From NCBI RefSeq assembly GCF_001006305.1, contig NZ_LBHJ01000001.1, positions 558,001 to 622,000 on the forward strand: a DNA stretch of 64,000 nt, in the 5' to 3' direction. Positions 17,956 to 26,839 of the stretch are shown one piece after another; position 1 is the stretch's first letter, and each line of letters starts with the position of its first letter. Made by a program: the position numbers and the translations under genes. The DNA comes from Silvibacterium bohemicum (lineage in GTDB: Bacteria; Acidobacteriota; Terriglobia; Terriglobales; Acidobacteriaceae). The notes beneath the pieces were generated by a model, which saw only the letters and a program-made list of their open reading frames with translations, was not told where the DNA came from and did not search any database.

Positions 17956-19077
17956 ATGTACCCCCTGTTTCGACGTATATCGCGTATCTTCGCGTGGGAA
18001 ACGATCGGCGATCCTGTAGCCGCACCGTGCATCCTCGTTTTCATCCTGATATCGGGCGCGCTTCCCTCTTATAGTCAGAACCGCGGTGTGATGGCCGGTG
18101 GCCTGGCCGCGCTTTTGGCCAGCGGCCAGGTGAGCAGCGCGGTGACCAGCGCCCGGTTTGTGATCCAGGAAGCTCCGGTGGTCGTGGTTACTCCGGCTTC
18201 CTCGACTCTGAGTTCGTCGCAGGCGCTTTCTGTCGCGGTGTCGGCTTCGGGACGCAACGGCGTGCCCAGCGGATCCGCGACGCTGACGGCTGGCGGTTAC
18301 ACTTCCGCTGCAACCGCATTGAGCAATGGCGCCGCGTCGTTCAGCGTTCCGGCTGGAGTACTCACGGCCGGCACCGACGTGTTGACAGCCAGCTATGTGC
18401 CGGATGCTGCGAGCCAGCCGGTCTATAGGACCGCATCGGGGACAGCGCCGGTTACGGTCTCTGCGCCCGTCTCTGCTCCTGTCTCTGCTCCGGGGCAAAC
18501 TGCGGCGACCTTCTCCATCCTCGTGGGCGGCAACATCGCGTTGAATTCCGGATCGGTCACCGGCAATACGGCTACGATCTCGATCAGCCCCTCCGGAGGA
18601 TTCACGGGCACCGTGAATCTTGCCTGCTCTGTCACCTCCACGACGAGCAGCGCATCGGTTGCTCCTACCTGCAGCCTCTCTCCGAGTGTGGCCAGCATCG
18701 CAGGAGCGTCGGCCGCAGTTTCGACTCTGACTGTCGTTACCGCGGCGCCAAGTGCGGCGATGACTGCGCCGTTTTCATGGCCGCTGGCACCGGCTACGGG
18801 ACTCGCCCTGATCTTCTTTTTGGGACTACCCGCGCGCCGGCTGCGCAGAGGATGGCCGCTTGCGATGCTGCTGGTCGCGACGTTCTCCCTCGCTGGACTA
18901 GGTTGCGCGGACAAAGGAACTCTGACCTCTCCGCCCGCCGCATCGTCCACAAGCGCCGCGAGCAGCCCGCAGACAGGATCGAGCGGCACCACGCCGGGAA
19001 GCTATACGGTCATCGTGAAGGGCACGTCCGGATCGATCGCGCAAGTCGCATCGATACCGCTCACCGTCAATAACTGA
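17956..19077 (+). CDS. Ig-like repeat surface protein
   Basis: 373 residues. After a hydrophobic N-terminus (APCILVFILISGALPSYS) come two Ig-like beta domains (VVVTPASSTLSSSQALSVAV ...; NIALNSGSVTGNTATISISP ...) with Ser/Thr/Ala-rich composition. Near residue 275 there is a hydrophobic segment with LPARRLRRGW and a Cys-containing GCADKG region, then a Gly/Thr strand pattern ending SIAQVASIPLTVNN. This architecture recurs in acidobacterial surface proteins. Role unknown, probably adhesion or structure. The start is uncertain. Confidence 0.72.
   Translation: MYPLFRRISRIFAWETIGDPVAAPCILVFILISGALPSYSQNRGVMAGGLAALLASGQVSSAVTSARFVIQEAPVVVVTPASSTLSSSQALSVAVSASGRNGVPSGSATLTAGGYTSAATALSNGAASFSVPAGVLTAGTDVLTASYVPDAASQPVYRTASGTAPVTVSAPVSAPVSAPGQTAATFSILVGGNIALNSGSVTGNTATISISPSGGFTGTVNLACSVTSTTSSASVAPTCSLSPSVASIAGASAAVSTLTVVTAAPSAAMTAPFSWPLAPATGLALIFFLGLPARRLRRGWPLAMLLVATFSLAGLGCADKGTLTSPPAASSTSAASSPQTGSSGTTPGSYTVIVKGTSGSIAQVASIPLTVNN
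18457..18492 (+). repeat. 12-base tandem repeat x3 in the Ig-like gene
   Basis: Three near-identical GTCTCTGCxCCx units encode VSAP-VSAP-VSAP in the linker between the Ig-like domains. Copy number could vary by slippage without a frameshift. Confidence 0.75.
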
Positions 19078-19103
19078 AGCGGGTAGGACAGGACACCGGC
19101 TCC

Positions 19104-20900
19104 TTAATTGCCCACAACCACCGGCATATCCAGAGTTCCGAGCCGGTGGTTGTTCCTATCGCTCACTCCCAACCGCAGGCGATATTTCCCCGGCTTCAGT
19201 GCCAGTTTCTGCTGGAAGGCGATCCCCGACTTGAGCACGGCTGCATATTGCTGTGCATCGAGATCGAGCTTGATGGTCCCCGAGGTCTGCGGAGGGCTGT
19301 CCTCCTGCGTTGGCCCATCGTTCAGAGCCACAAGCAGCACCAGCAGCTTTGCATGCCGGACGCCGTTGGTGTCGGTCGAGAACTCCACGTTTGCCGGATC
19401 GACTGTGGTTATCACATGCAGATCGGAGCTTCCCGCGTCAGGCATCTCGACATTGCCTTTCAGCAGCAATAGCGTGGATTGCGGAGCTTCCGGCTGCAGC
19501 GCCGTATTCAGCTCCTGTGCCGTATCTTCGGTCGTGATCTCTTCCGGGAAGGCAAAGTATCCTCGCCGATAGGTCAACGAATAGCCTGACTTACCCAGCT
19601 CTACTTTGATCTTGCGGAACTTCGAATCCCAATCATGATTCGCTGGGCGATACGCCAGCGTGTAATAGTTCGATCCATTTTCGAGTGACCGCCGCAGAGC
19701 TCCGGCAATGTCGTTCGATCCGAACACGGCCTCGCCACCTGTCTGGTAGGCGATATCGTTCATGGTTGTCCGCAGTGCGCTGCGATTTGAGAACTGTTGG
19801 CCGAGGGTATCGCCCATCGTATGCTTTACGCTGCCCGTGCCATCCGGACCAGACGCTACTCCCGATGTGCCGGTCAGCGCGGCTGTCGATTGCCCGCTCA
19901 ACTCTGCACCCACGCCGCCTGTCTCGAGGCCCAGGGCGCTGATGGGATACACCGCGATCTGCGAGTTTGCCACAAGCTTTGCAGTATCCGCCACGGCATT
20001 GGTATCCGAGATCGGCGTGTTCGGCAGGTTCAGCGTGCCGAACTGCGCCGCCGATGTCAGGTTGTATTGTCCCTGGGTGGCGATGCTGAAGGGAAAGCTT
20101 CCCGAGACCCAGAACAGGTTCTTCCGCCCCGGATATCCCGCGGCTGCATGCGCGATGTCCGCAAAGGCTTCCAGGGTGATCCGCTGGCGGATCTCCGATG
20201 TCTGCGTGTTCTCCTCAGTCAACTGGTTGGCCAGATGCTGGATCATCATTCCCGGATCGCGGCCGCCCATGGCGTCTTCCATCCGGCCGAGTGTGTCAAT
20301 GTCCCTCTGCTGCTCAGCGTCCGACTGGATGAGCCGCATATTTTTCGGGTTGATCATCTTCGCCGCCGCTGTCAGCATGTCGGAGCTGCCGGTGAAGCTC
20401 TGGAACATATGCAGCTGATCCGACAGAACGAACAACGCCACCTGCTGGCCGGGGGGCAGCGCCTTGAGAAACTCCAGCATTTGCCGCCGCGCATACTGCT
20501 GATCGGCGGGCGCGGTGTTCAGCAGGTCGAAGAGAATCATGTTCACCGACCCCGCAGGCCCACTCATAGGAACGTTCGAGAACTCGTTCCTGGCGTGAAG
20601 AGCGGCAGGCGGCACGTGGGCTGAACTTAATTCATAGGTATGCGCGACAAAGTAGTCGATGGTCTGGGGAGTTCCATCCTCCAGCACCTTGAAGTCGGCC
20701 TGCGTCAGCCCCTTCACCAAGCGCCCTGACGAGTCATGGACGACTACGTCCACATAGACGATGCGTGTAATGACGCGAATCGTATTGTCAGCAGGGACCG
20801 CGCCAGTCTGCGCAAAGACCACAGCCGGACAAAGCAAAACAGCAAGGAGACGAGAGAAGGAAGAAGAGATTGCGCACCCCGATCGAAAGAATGCCAGCAA
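19104..20900 (-). CDS. Exported VWFA-related domain protein (acidobacterial type)
   Basis: About 598 residues with a signal-like N-terminus (LLAVLLCPAVVFAQ). The pattern IRVITRIVYVDVVVHDSSGRLVKGLTQADFKVLEDG is the hallmark of the acidobacterial VWFA-related family, followed by a von Willebrand A-like fold (VNMILFDLLNTAPADQQ; ALFVLSDQLHMF) and a C-terminal beta region. Secreted or surface-bound; family function unknown. The start codon is unclear: the frame opens with TTG at 20900 and lacks an obvious ribosome site. It lies 69 bases downstream of the phospho-signalling operon, on the same strand, but does not look part of it. Confidence 0.85.
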   Translation of the reverse strand: MLAFFRSGCAISSSFSRLLAVLLCPAVVFAQTGAVPADNTIRVITRIVYVDVVVHDSSGRLVKGLTQADFKVLEDGTPQTIDYFVAHTYELSSAHVPPAALHARNEFSNVPMSGPAGSVNMILFDLLNTAPADQQYARRQMLEFLKALPPGQQVALFVLSDQLHMFQSFTGSSDMLTAAAKMINPKNMRLIQSDAEQQRDIDTLGRMEDAMGGRDPGMMIQHLANQLTEENTQTSEIRQRITLEAFADIAHAAAGYPGRKNLFWVSGSFPFSIATQGQYNLTSAAQFGTLNLPNTPISDTNAVADTAKLVANSQIAVYPISALGLETGGVGAELSGQSTAALTGTSGVASGPDGTGSVKHTMGDTLGQQFSNRSALRTTMNDIAYQTGGEAVFGSNDIAGALRRSLENGSNYYTLAYRPANHDWDSKFRKIKVELGKSGYSLTYRRGYFAFPEEITTEDTAQELNTALQPEAPQSTLLLLKGNVEMPDAGSSDLHVITTVDPANVEFSTDTNGVRHAKLLVLLVALNDGPTQEDSPPQTSGTIKLDLDAQQYAAVLKSGIAFQQKLALKPGKYRLRLGVSDRNNHRLGTLDMPVVVGN

Positions 20901-20969
20901 TGCTAAATGACATTTCGAACAGGAAGGAAGCAGATTAGATGGGACACGTGTTCGGGCGGAGATGGTTCC

Positions 20970-21677
20970 TCAGTGGAAGCGAAGAGAAAGAGCACCGACG
21001 ATGAGGAGAGCGATCAACGAAAAAAGCAGGTTCAAAAGCAGAACCCAGGGAACCCATCTCGCAATCAGGACTTTCCGCGGCGGGCGGATTGCATCCTCAG
21101 CAACAGGTATATCTTTGGCTGGTTTCGCGGATGAAAGCGATGGCGCAGGAGGCTGCGTCTTCCCATTTGTTTTTGGAATTGACGCAGGTGGGTACTCGGG
21201 CCGGCGGGGCTGCACGATCTCATGGGTCGCACCATTGAGAAAAATCTGCCGCGAAGCGATACTCGTGAACTCTCCCGGTCCATCCAGTGGAGATTCTGGC
21301 TCCGCTTGTGGTAGTTGAGGAATTAGTTCATCGTCGCTGTCGTTCGACAGCGTCCGCAGGAGTGCAGTAAAACCGGCATCCAGGTCGTCAGAGTCATTTG
21401 GCGGAGCGGTTTTCGTCTGCGCGCCGTTGCCTGGCGAGTAATCCAGCTTGCGAAAAGGTTGCGTAAGCTCGGCGCCGGTCTTGTGATCCTCGGTCTGAAC
21501 AGCTTGGCTGGTGCGAGGTAGCGGAGAAGAAGGAGTTTCAGCAGACGGCGATGGGTCGCGAACTTCTACCTGCCGGAAGATGCCGGTAAGGTCGGCGCTC
21601 TTTGATGCCGTCGCTCCTTGGGAAGAGTTTTTCTCCGCCGGGTTAACTTTGCCTCGCGGCTCCGTGGGCTTCGCCAT
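20970..21677 (-). CDS. Tail-anchored disordered protein with repeated Thr-x-x-Phe-Arg-like motifs
   Basis: 235 residues from the ATG at 21677 (GGAGG eight bases upstream). Residues 1-205 are Pro/Ser/Gln/Asp-rich and look disordered; 208-230 form one membrane segment near the C-terminus, so the bulk is cytosolic. Four short related motifs stand out: DLTGIFRQV (Thr31), ELTQPFRKL (Thr72), GFTALLRTL (Thr104) and EFTSIASRQ (Thr138). They sit in acidic, flexible sequence, as kinase or FHA target sites often do. Last gene of the kinase-TPR-PP2C operon. I infer a phospho-Thr docking platform; no homologous enzyme is recognised. Confidence 0.65.
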   Translation of the reverse strand: MAKPTEPRGKVNPAEKNSSQGATASKSADLTGIFRQVEVRDPSPSAETPSSPLPRTSQAVQTEDHKTGAELTQPFRKLDYSPGNGAQTKTAPPNDSDDLDAGFTALLRTLSNDSDDELIPQLPQAEPESPLDGPGEFTSIASRQIFLNGATHEIVQPRRPEYPPASIPKTNGKTQPPAPSLSSAKPAKDIPVAEDAIRPPRKVLIARWVPWVLLLNLLFSLIALLIVGALSLRFH

Positions 21678-21737
21678 ATAGCACGCCTCCATTCTGTGCG
21701 GGTGGTCTTATCAAATCTCTTGAGCTGAAGAAATCAC

Positions 21738-22505
21738 TTAAAGAACACGTACGAAGAAACAGGTGACGTTGTCTTCCGCGCCTCCCTGATGAGCAACCGC
21801 TATCAATTCGCGGCAAGTGTCTTCGAGTGGGATATCCGGATGCACCTTGCTGGCGATCTCGTCGGGCGCCATATAGCGTGTCAGCCCATCCGTCGCCAGC
21901 AATACGGCATCCCCCGGTTGCAGATCGGCGGCAAAGAAATCCGGTGTCACGACTGCGCCCACGCCGATAGCCCGCGTAATGAACTGCTGGAGCGGAGAGA
22001 CGCTGCTGATTTGTGCGCCGCGCCGTAACTGCTCTGCCCGATAGGAGTGGTCCTCAGTGATTTGGATGCAGACGTTGTCGCGCAGAAAGTAGGCGCGGCT
22101 GTCACCCACATTGCCGATAACAACGTGGTTGCTGTCCACGCAGGCGGCTACTAACGTAGTACCCATGCCGCGAAGTTTTTGATTGTCTTGCGCCATCTGC
22201 CAAACGGCGCTATTCGCGTTGGCGATAGCCGCCTGCAGACGTTTCTCCGGCTCCATGTCGACGGAATAAAGCTCCTTATAAGTGCGCAGCGTGTGCTCGA
22301 CAGCCAGAGCGCTCGCCACTTCTCCAGCTGCCATACCTCCCATGCCGTCGCAGACTACAAAGATATTCGTCTCTTCATCGAAGCCAAAACTATCTTCGTT
22401 GTTCGATCGTTTGCGACCTACGTCAGAGAGGCCCGCTGATTCAATGCGCACCGCCACATGAGCAGTGCGCTGCTGATGTGGACTACCGGGGGGATATCCT
22501 GTCAT
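21738..22505 (-). CDS. PP2C-type protein Ser/Thr phosphatase
   Basis: About 255 residues. All PP2C metal and phosphate motifs are present: RSNNEDSFGF, VVCDGMGGMAAGE, GMGTTLVAA, GNVGDSRAYFLR, ITEDHS, LLATDGLTRY, GGAEDNVTCF. Soluble, cytosolic, Mn/Mg-dependent. The start at 22505 makes an ATGA overlap with the TPR gene's stop; an ATG at 22529 is an alternative. With the kinase two genes upstream it forms a writer/eraser pair next to the T3SS locus. Confidence 0.95.
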   Translation of the reverse strand: MTGYPPGSPHQQRTAHVAVRIESAGLSDVGRKRSNNEDSFGFDEETNIFVVCDGMGGMAAGEVASALAVEHTLRTYKELYSVDMEPEKRLQAAIANANSAVWQMAQDNQKLRGMGTTLVAACVDSNHVVIGNVGDSRAYFLRDNVCIQITEDHSYRAEQLRRGAQISSVSPLQQFITRAIGVGAVVTPDFFAADLQPGDAVLLATDGLTRYMAPDEIASKVHPDIPLEDTCRELIAVAHQGGAEDNVTCFFVRVL

Positions 22506-23779
22506 TGCCGATTGCCTGTCCGCATCCATTGCGTGATGATTTTCGATGAGACCGCCGCAACGGGCGGCGCATAGCGCAACTGCCTTCCGAGCGAAAATTC
22601 CTGAGATGCGCGCTGCTCGAGCGAGTTGATCGCATCCTGATTTTTGGGATCAGAGAGGATGGCTTGCGACAACAGAGATGCTCCTAGAAAGAAGTGCGCG
22701 GCGCCTTTGAATTGCTGGCCGCCATCTTGCAGATACACATTGATGGCATCGTTAGCCTGCGCAAATTGCGACGCATAGAACTCTTTGATGCCCTGGGTCA
22801 GACTTTCTTCGAGAGCTGCCGGGTCGGTAGCCATCGCGGCCATGACGCGTTTCTTGCCTGCAAGCGCATCGCTCTGACGACCATCGATCTGCAGTGCGGC
22901 GTTGTAAGCCTGCATCGCCCCTTGCAGGTCGCCTCCGTCTTCCCTGCGATGCGCATCGGCGAGGAGGGCTTTGATTTTGACAGCAGAGGCCGCCTTCGTC
23001 TTAGGAAGCTGGCCGGCGGCCTGCACCGACACCGGCGCAGGTGCAGTCGCGAGCACAGGCGCAGGAGTGTTGCGAGCGTTTTCCTGATCCTGCTTAGCGG
23101 CTGCATCCTGGGCGTCCTGCAGGTGCTTCTTCGGGTCTCCCGGTCCGTTCGGTTGAATCATCGCTGCAAACTGGTACTTTTGCGCCGCACCTTTGTAGTC
23201 ATCGCTGCCAGCCATGGCTGCGGCCTGCTTCATGCTGTCGCGATAGATATTGATGTTCGTCAGCAGTTGGCTGGCCGTGTGTTGCGTGTCCGGTGTTCGT
23301 ACCTGCGTGAGCAGCAACTCAGCTTTGTCAAAGTCCCCGCGCGCGTAGGCCTCTTTCCCTTGCTGCAGCACCGCCGCACTAAACTGTTCGGGAGACATCT
23401 GCCCGCTCTCGAGACGTGCTTGCTGGATCAGCCCCTGCGCAGCCTCATGATCAGGCCCCACGGTGATCTTTCCTAGATCTCGAAGCGCTCCCTGGTAATC
23501 TTTGTGCTGTAACTCGGACCGGCCCATATTGAGATTCGCGTGAGCCTGTTCGACAGCTCTTGATAAGTCGGCTTTTGCCTTTTCGCATTTCTTGTCATAC
23601 TTCTTTGCATCCTGCTCCGCAGCCGTACAAAGATAATTCGCCTCTCCCTGCAGATCGCCGGAGCTCTTCGCCTGACCGGCTAGATCGCGCAGCTGATCCA
23701 ACGTCTTAGATGGCTGGGAGCTTTGCGCCAACATCGAAGCGGGCAGAACGAACCACAACATATAGGCGGCGATCCTCAT
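22502..23779 (-). CDS. Exported TPR protein
   Basis: 425 residues. A short Sec signal (IAAYMLWFVLPASMLAQ) precedes helical TPR-like repeats, e.g. GRSELQHKDYQGALRDLGKI, GKEAYARGDFDKAELLLTQV and GDLQGAMQAYNAALQIDGRQ, with a flexible Ala/Pro linker near 235-265. A perfect AAGGAGG ribosome site and an ATGA overlap with the kinase gene show tight coupling. Probably faces the periplasm, where it could interact with the extracytoplasmic end of the kinase; the exact partner is unknown. Confidence 0.82.
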   Translation of the reverse strand: MRIAAYMLWFVLPASMLAQSSQPSKTLDQLRDLAGQAKSSGDLQGEANYLCTAAEQDAKKYDKKCEKAKADLSRAVEQAHANLNMGRSELQHKDYQGALRDLGKITVGPDHEAAQGLIQQARLESGQMSPEQFSAAVLQQGKEAYARGDFDKAELLLTQVRTPDTQHTASQLLTNINIYRDSMKQAAAMAGSDDYKGAAQKYQFAAMIQPNGPGDPKKHLQDAQDAAAKQDQENARNTPAPVLATAPAPVSVQAAGQLPKTKAASAVKIKALLADAHRREDGGDLQGAMQAYNAALQIDGRQSDALAGKKRVMAAMATDPAALEESLTQGIKEFYASQFAQANDAINVYLQDGGQQFKGAAHFFLGASLLSQAILSDPKNQDAINSLEQRASQEFSLGRQLRYAPPVAAVSSKIITQWMRTGNRQ

Positions 23780-26601
23780 TGTTGGCCTCCTTTTAATATC
23801 TGTTGCATATCTACCGGAGTAAGGTCAGCCATGCATAAATGATTTTCTGCCGAGATGTCGCAGTCGACGATCGTTTGCTTGCCATCGGCCCCGGCGAGCG
23901 TCACCTTATAGTGGCCCGTCTGAACATTTTCAATTCGCAAAGGAGTAACTTCGTTTGCGCTGGGAAGCGCTATCTCATCTCCCTTATCGTTTTGAACGCC
24001 CAGGACATTCGCCCATGGTGATGCGTTGATTTCCATATCGGTTTGAACGATGAGAGGAGTGTTGGCGCCGAGAGAAGCTACACTCGGCACCCCTGCAGCC
24101 TCGGGCGCGGACTTACTGCGACTGCGCAAGATCGCAACGACGGCAAGCACCAGTAACAAAATTGTGAAGGCTGCGACACCGACAATCTTAAGTATGCGTT
24201 TCGCGGGCGAGGTCTTTCGCCGAGTTGTGCGGTTGGAGCGTGAAGCGTCCAGGCATTGCTGCTTGGCGAGATCAAATTCGCTCGCGTCTCCCCCATCGGC
24301 GAAAGGCCGGGCGAATTCAGCGCGTCGCAACGCCGTGGTTCCTTCTTGTGGCGCGCCCCGCGTTAGGGCGGATTGGGCTGCCTGCGCGGCTGAACGCAGA
24401 ATTGCGCTGGCCTTGTGCTTGCGCCGCGAGGAACAAACGGCGAGGGCTTGTTTGACCTCTTCATCTTCGCCGCTCCGTTTTGCGAGCTCCTCGAGGGAAC
24501 GCATGCAGCGTTTCAGATCGTCATCAGCGAGGCATTTATCGAAGGAAGCGACGGCTTGCTCCAGGGCTGCGAGTTTTTCTGCGGATTGACGCTGCTGCTC
24601 GTGTTTCCGCTCCTCACTTTGCTGGCCGGCTTGGGCAGTCTTAAGTAGTTGGTCGAAGTTTTCGTTCGTGCCGTGCTCTGCTATCGCGCTTTCGAGCAGG
24701 CTACGCGCTTCCGTAAATCTTTGTTCCGCCAACGCGGAATGAGCTTTTGCGAGTACGTCTTCGCGCGCCGCGGTGCTCTTGAGCTGACGAAGATGGGCTT
24801 GCAGGTGGGCTTTCGACTGCTGCAACGTTTCGCTGTCCGGAGCGAGGGCCAGACCTTGCTCGATAATCTCAAGAGCTCGAGCAGGATTTTCCGCAAGCAG
24901 GTCGTGCACCTGCAGCATGGTTTCTCGTACTACTTTTTGGCTGGCAGACTCCTGCTTCCTGGATTCCATCTCTATCTTGAGTTGGAGTATCAGCGAGTCG
25001 CCGGGAAGGGCCTCCAATGCGCGAGCGACGCGATTTTCTGCCTGTTCAAAATCTTCCCGATCCAACGACTCTCGGATCTCTGTCGCGATTTTCTCGAGTA
25101 ACTGCTCCCGGCGTTCCCGCCTTTGCTGGGTGCCCGCGGCAAGCATCAGTTGTTGCACCTCGGCATTCGCGGGATCAATCTCGGCTGCCTGGCGTAGTTG
25201 GCTGAGCGCTGCAGCGTACTCCTGATTGCTATAACTCTCTCTTGCGCTTCGCAGCAACGCTTCGACCTGCTCGCTTTCACGCTTGCGCTTGATTTCCCGG
25301 AGAAGCACGGCGTGAGCATTACGCAAGTCGGTATTGCGCCCGTCGATCTCCAGAGCCTGCCCCAGGCATTCCTGAGCATGCTCCAAATCGCCGAGGCTGC
25401 GCGCCGCGCTAGCTTGCTCCCACAGTGCGATTACTGCCTGCTGTTGTTTCTTCTGTTCCTGCACATCTTGCAGGCGGCTTTCGAGTTGTAAGACGTTCTC
25501 TGTATCGAGCTTCTGCGCCTGCTGGAAGAACGTAATGGCATCGTCCCAGCGTCTGTCCCCGAGCGCGTTTTGTGCTTGCTCCACGATCTGGCGTAACTGT
25601 TCGCCACGCTGCAGCTGGCTTAGCTGTTCCTGTACTTCGACAATCAGCAACTTCGCATCCGTGTTGCCGGGATCGATTCGTTGCGCTTGCAGCAATATCG
25701 TTCGTGCGCTTGCGAACTGCCGCTCGGCAGCCAGTCGTCGTGCGGATTCAAGTAGAGTCGCGACACGATCGTGCTTTAAGGTATCGGCCACTACTTGCAG
25801 GTCGAAGGCCATTTCTTCGGTCGTGGCATAGCGATCCTCGACTTCCTTCGCGAGCGCTCGATCCAGGACCTTACTTATGCCTTCGGGGATATCGGGGATG
25901 TGATCCTGCAGCGGTACATACGGCTCGTAAATGACACGGTAGAGCGAGGAGATGTCTTTCCCCTTAAACGGCAGCTCCCCGGTCAGCACTTCGTACAAAA
26001 TTATGCCGACCGACCATACGTCCGCTCGGCCATCGCTGGCCTCACCTTTCAGTCGTTCCGGTGCGATGTAGTGGAACGTACCCAGTAATGCATCGGTCTT
26101 GGTAAGCTGATGCGTCTGATCGACAAGCCGGGCGATACCGAAATCGACGATCGTGACGCGACCATCCGGCTGCACCAGGACGTTTGCCGGCTTCACGTCG
26201 CGATGCAGTACTCCGTGTCCGTGAGCGTAGCCAAGTCCGGCGCATAGCTGCTCAATGATCGAGATGGCCTCGAGCAGAGACAGCCGCCGGCGGGTGCGCA
26301 GCATCGCCTCGAGCGATTCGCCGGCGATGTACTCCATTGCGATGAACGGACTGCCTTCGTGTTCGCCCAGCTCATACACGGTCACGATGTTGGGGTGGCT
26401 GAGGATGCCGGATCGAGCTTCCATGTAGAAACGCTCGCGCAACTCCTCCGTTACCTCAGTTAAAGTTTTGATTGCGACATCGCGACCGATCAGGCGGTCT
26501 TCCCCGCGATACACAATACCCATGCCGCCGCGGCCCACTTCTCCGGTGATGCGGTATCGTCCGATCTGTTCGGGTACTTCCGTCGTCTTCATCGTAGGCA
26601 T
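23776..26601 (-). CDS. Receptor-like Ser/Thr protein kinase with TPR/coiled-coil and periplasmic PEGA-like end
   Basis: 941 residues. Kinase domain ~15-270 with all catalytic residues: glycine loop GRGGMGIV, Lys45 in VAIK, HRDVKPAN (Asp135), DFG (Asp153), PERL. Residues ~280-780 are Gln/Glu-rich helical repeats with TPR character (e.g. RRWDDAITFFQQAQKLD, NQEYAAALSQLRQAAEID). A membrane segment at ~805-826 (ILKIVGVAAFTILLLVLAVV) is followed by ~115 extracytoplasmic residues with a PEGA-like strand pattern (RIENVQTGHYKVTLAG). An active PknB/Pkn-type sensor kinase. First of four genes; the next start overlaps its stop. Likely targets: the FHA-domain T3SS proteins and the disordered tail-anchored proteins nearby (inference). 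Confidence 0.95.
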   Translation of the reverse strand: MPTMKTTEVPEQIGRYRITGEVGRGGMGIVYRGEDRLIGRDVAIKTLTEVTEELRERFYMEARSGILSHPNIVTVYELGEHEGSPFIAMEYIAGESLEAMLRTRRRLSLLEAISIIEQLCAGLGYAHGHGVLHRDVKPANVLVQPDGRVTIVDFGIARLVDQTHQLTKTDALLGTFHYIAPERLKGEASDGRADVWSVGIILYEVLTGELPFKGKDISSLYRVIYEPYVPLQDHIPDIPEGISKVLDRALAKEVEDRYATTEEMAFDLQVVADTLKHDRVATLLESARRLAAERQFASARTILLQAQRIDPGNTDAKLLIVEVQEQLSQLQRGEQLRQIVEQAQNALGDRRWDDAITFFQQAQKLDTENVLQLESRLQDVQEQKKQQQAVIALWEQASAARSLGDLEHAQECLGQALEIDGRNTDLRNAHAVLLREIKRKRESEQVEALLRSARESYSNQEYAAALSQLRQAAEIDPANAEVQQLMLAAGTQQRRERREQLLEKIATEIRESLDREDFEQAENRVARALEALPGDSLILQLKIEMESRKQESASQKVVRETMLQVHDLLAENPARALEIIEQGLALAPDSETLQQSKAHLQAHLRQLKSTAAREDVLAKAHSALAEQRFTEARSLLESAIAEHGTNENFDQLLKTAQAGQQSEERKHEQQRQSAEKLAALEQAVASFDKCLADDDLKRCMRSLEELAKRSGEDEEVKQALAVCSSRRKHKASAILRSAAQAAQSALTRGAPQEGTTALRRAEFARPFADGGDASEFDLAKQQCLDASRSNRTTRRKTSPAKRILKIVGVAAFTILLLVLAVVAILRSRSKSAPEAAGVPSVASLGANTPLIVQTDMEINASPWANVLGVQNDKGDEIALPSANEVTPLRIENVQTGHYKVTLAGADGKQTIVDCDISAENHLCMADLTPVDMQQILKGGQQ

Positions 26602-26839
26602 GGTGTGTATCCACTCGGGAGGCTGGCTGAGCTGAGATCGATAGCAGCCGGTGGCGTTCCCTTTTAAGAAAACACGTCCTGCGAGGGTTTATTCCTGGGA
26701 CGCGCTCGACATTGTTTGCCAGATGAGGAATAAAACAGGAGCGGCAGGCGTTTTATCTACAGCGGCCTAAATACCGCGATGAATCGCGGGTTGAAGGCAT
26801 TGTCCTGATGCCGCGTCTCACAATCTCAAGAGACATGTC
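26602..26839. promoter_or_regulatory. Divergent promoter region between the kinase operon and the T3SS operon
   Basis: 238 bases, AT-richer than the coding sequence, with no gene. It must hold promoters for both directions. A small perfect hairpin, CCGCGA-TGAA-TCGCGG, lies at 26774-26789. I cannot assign -35/-10 or sigma-54 sites with confidence. Confidence 0.5.
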
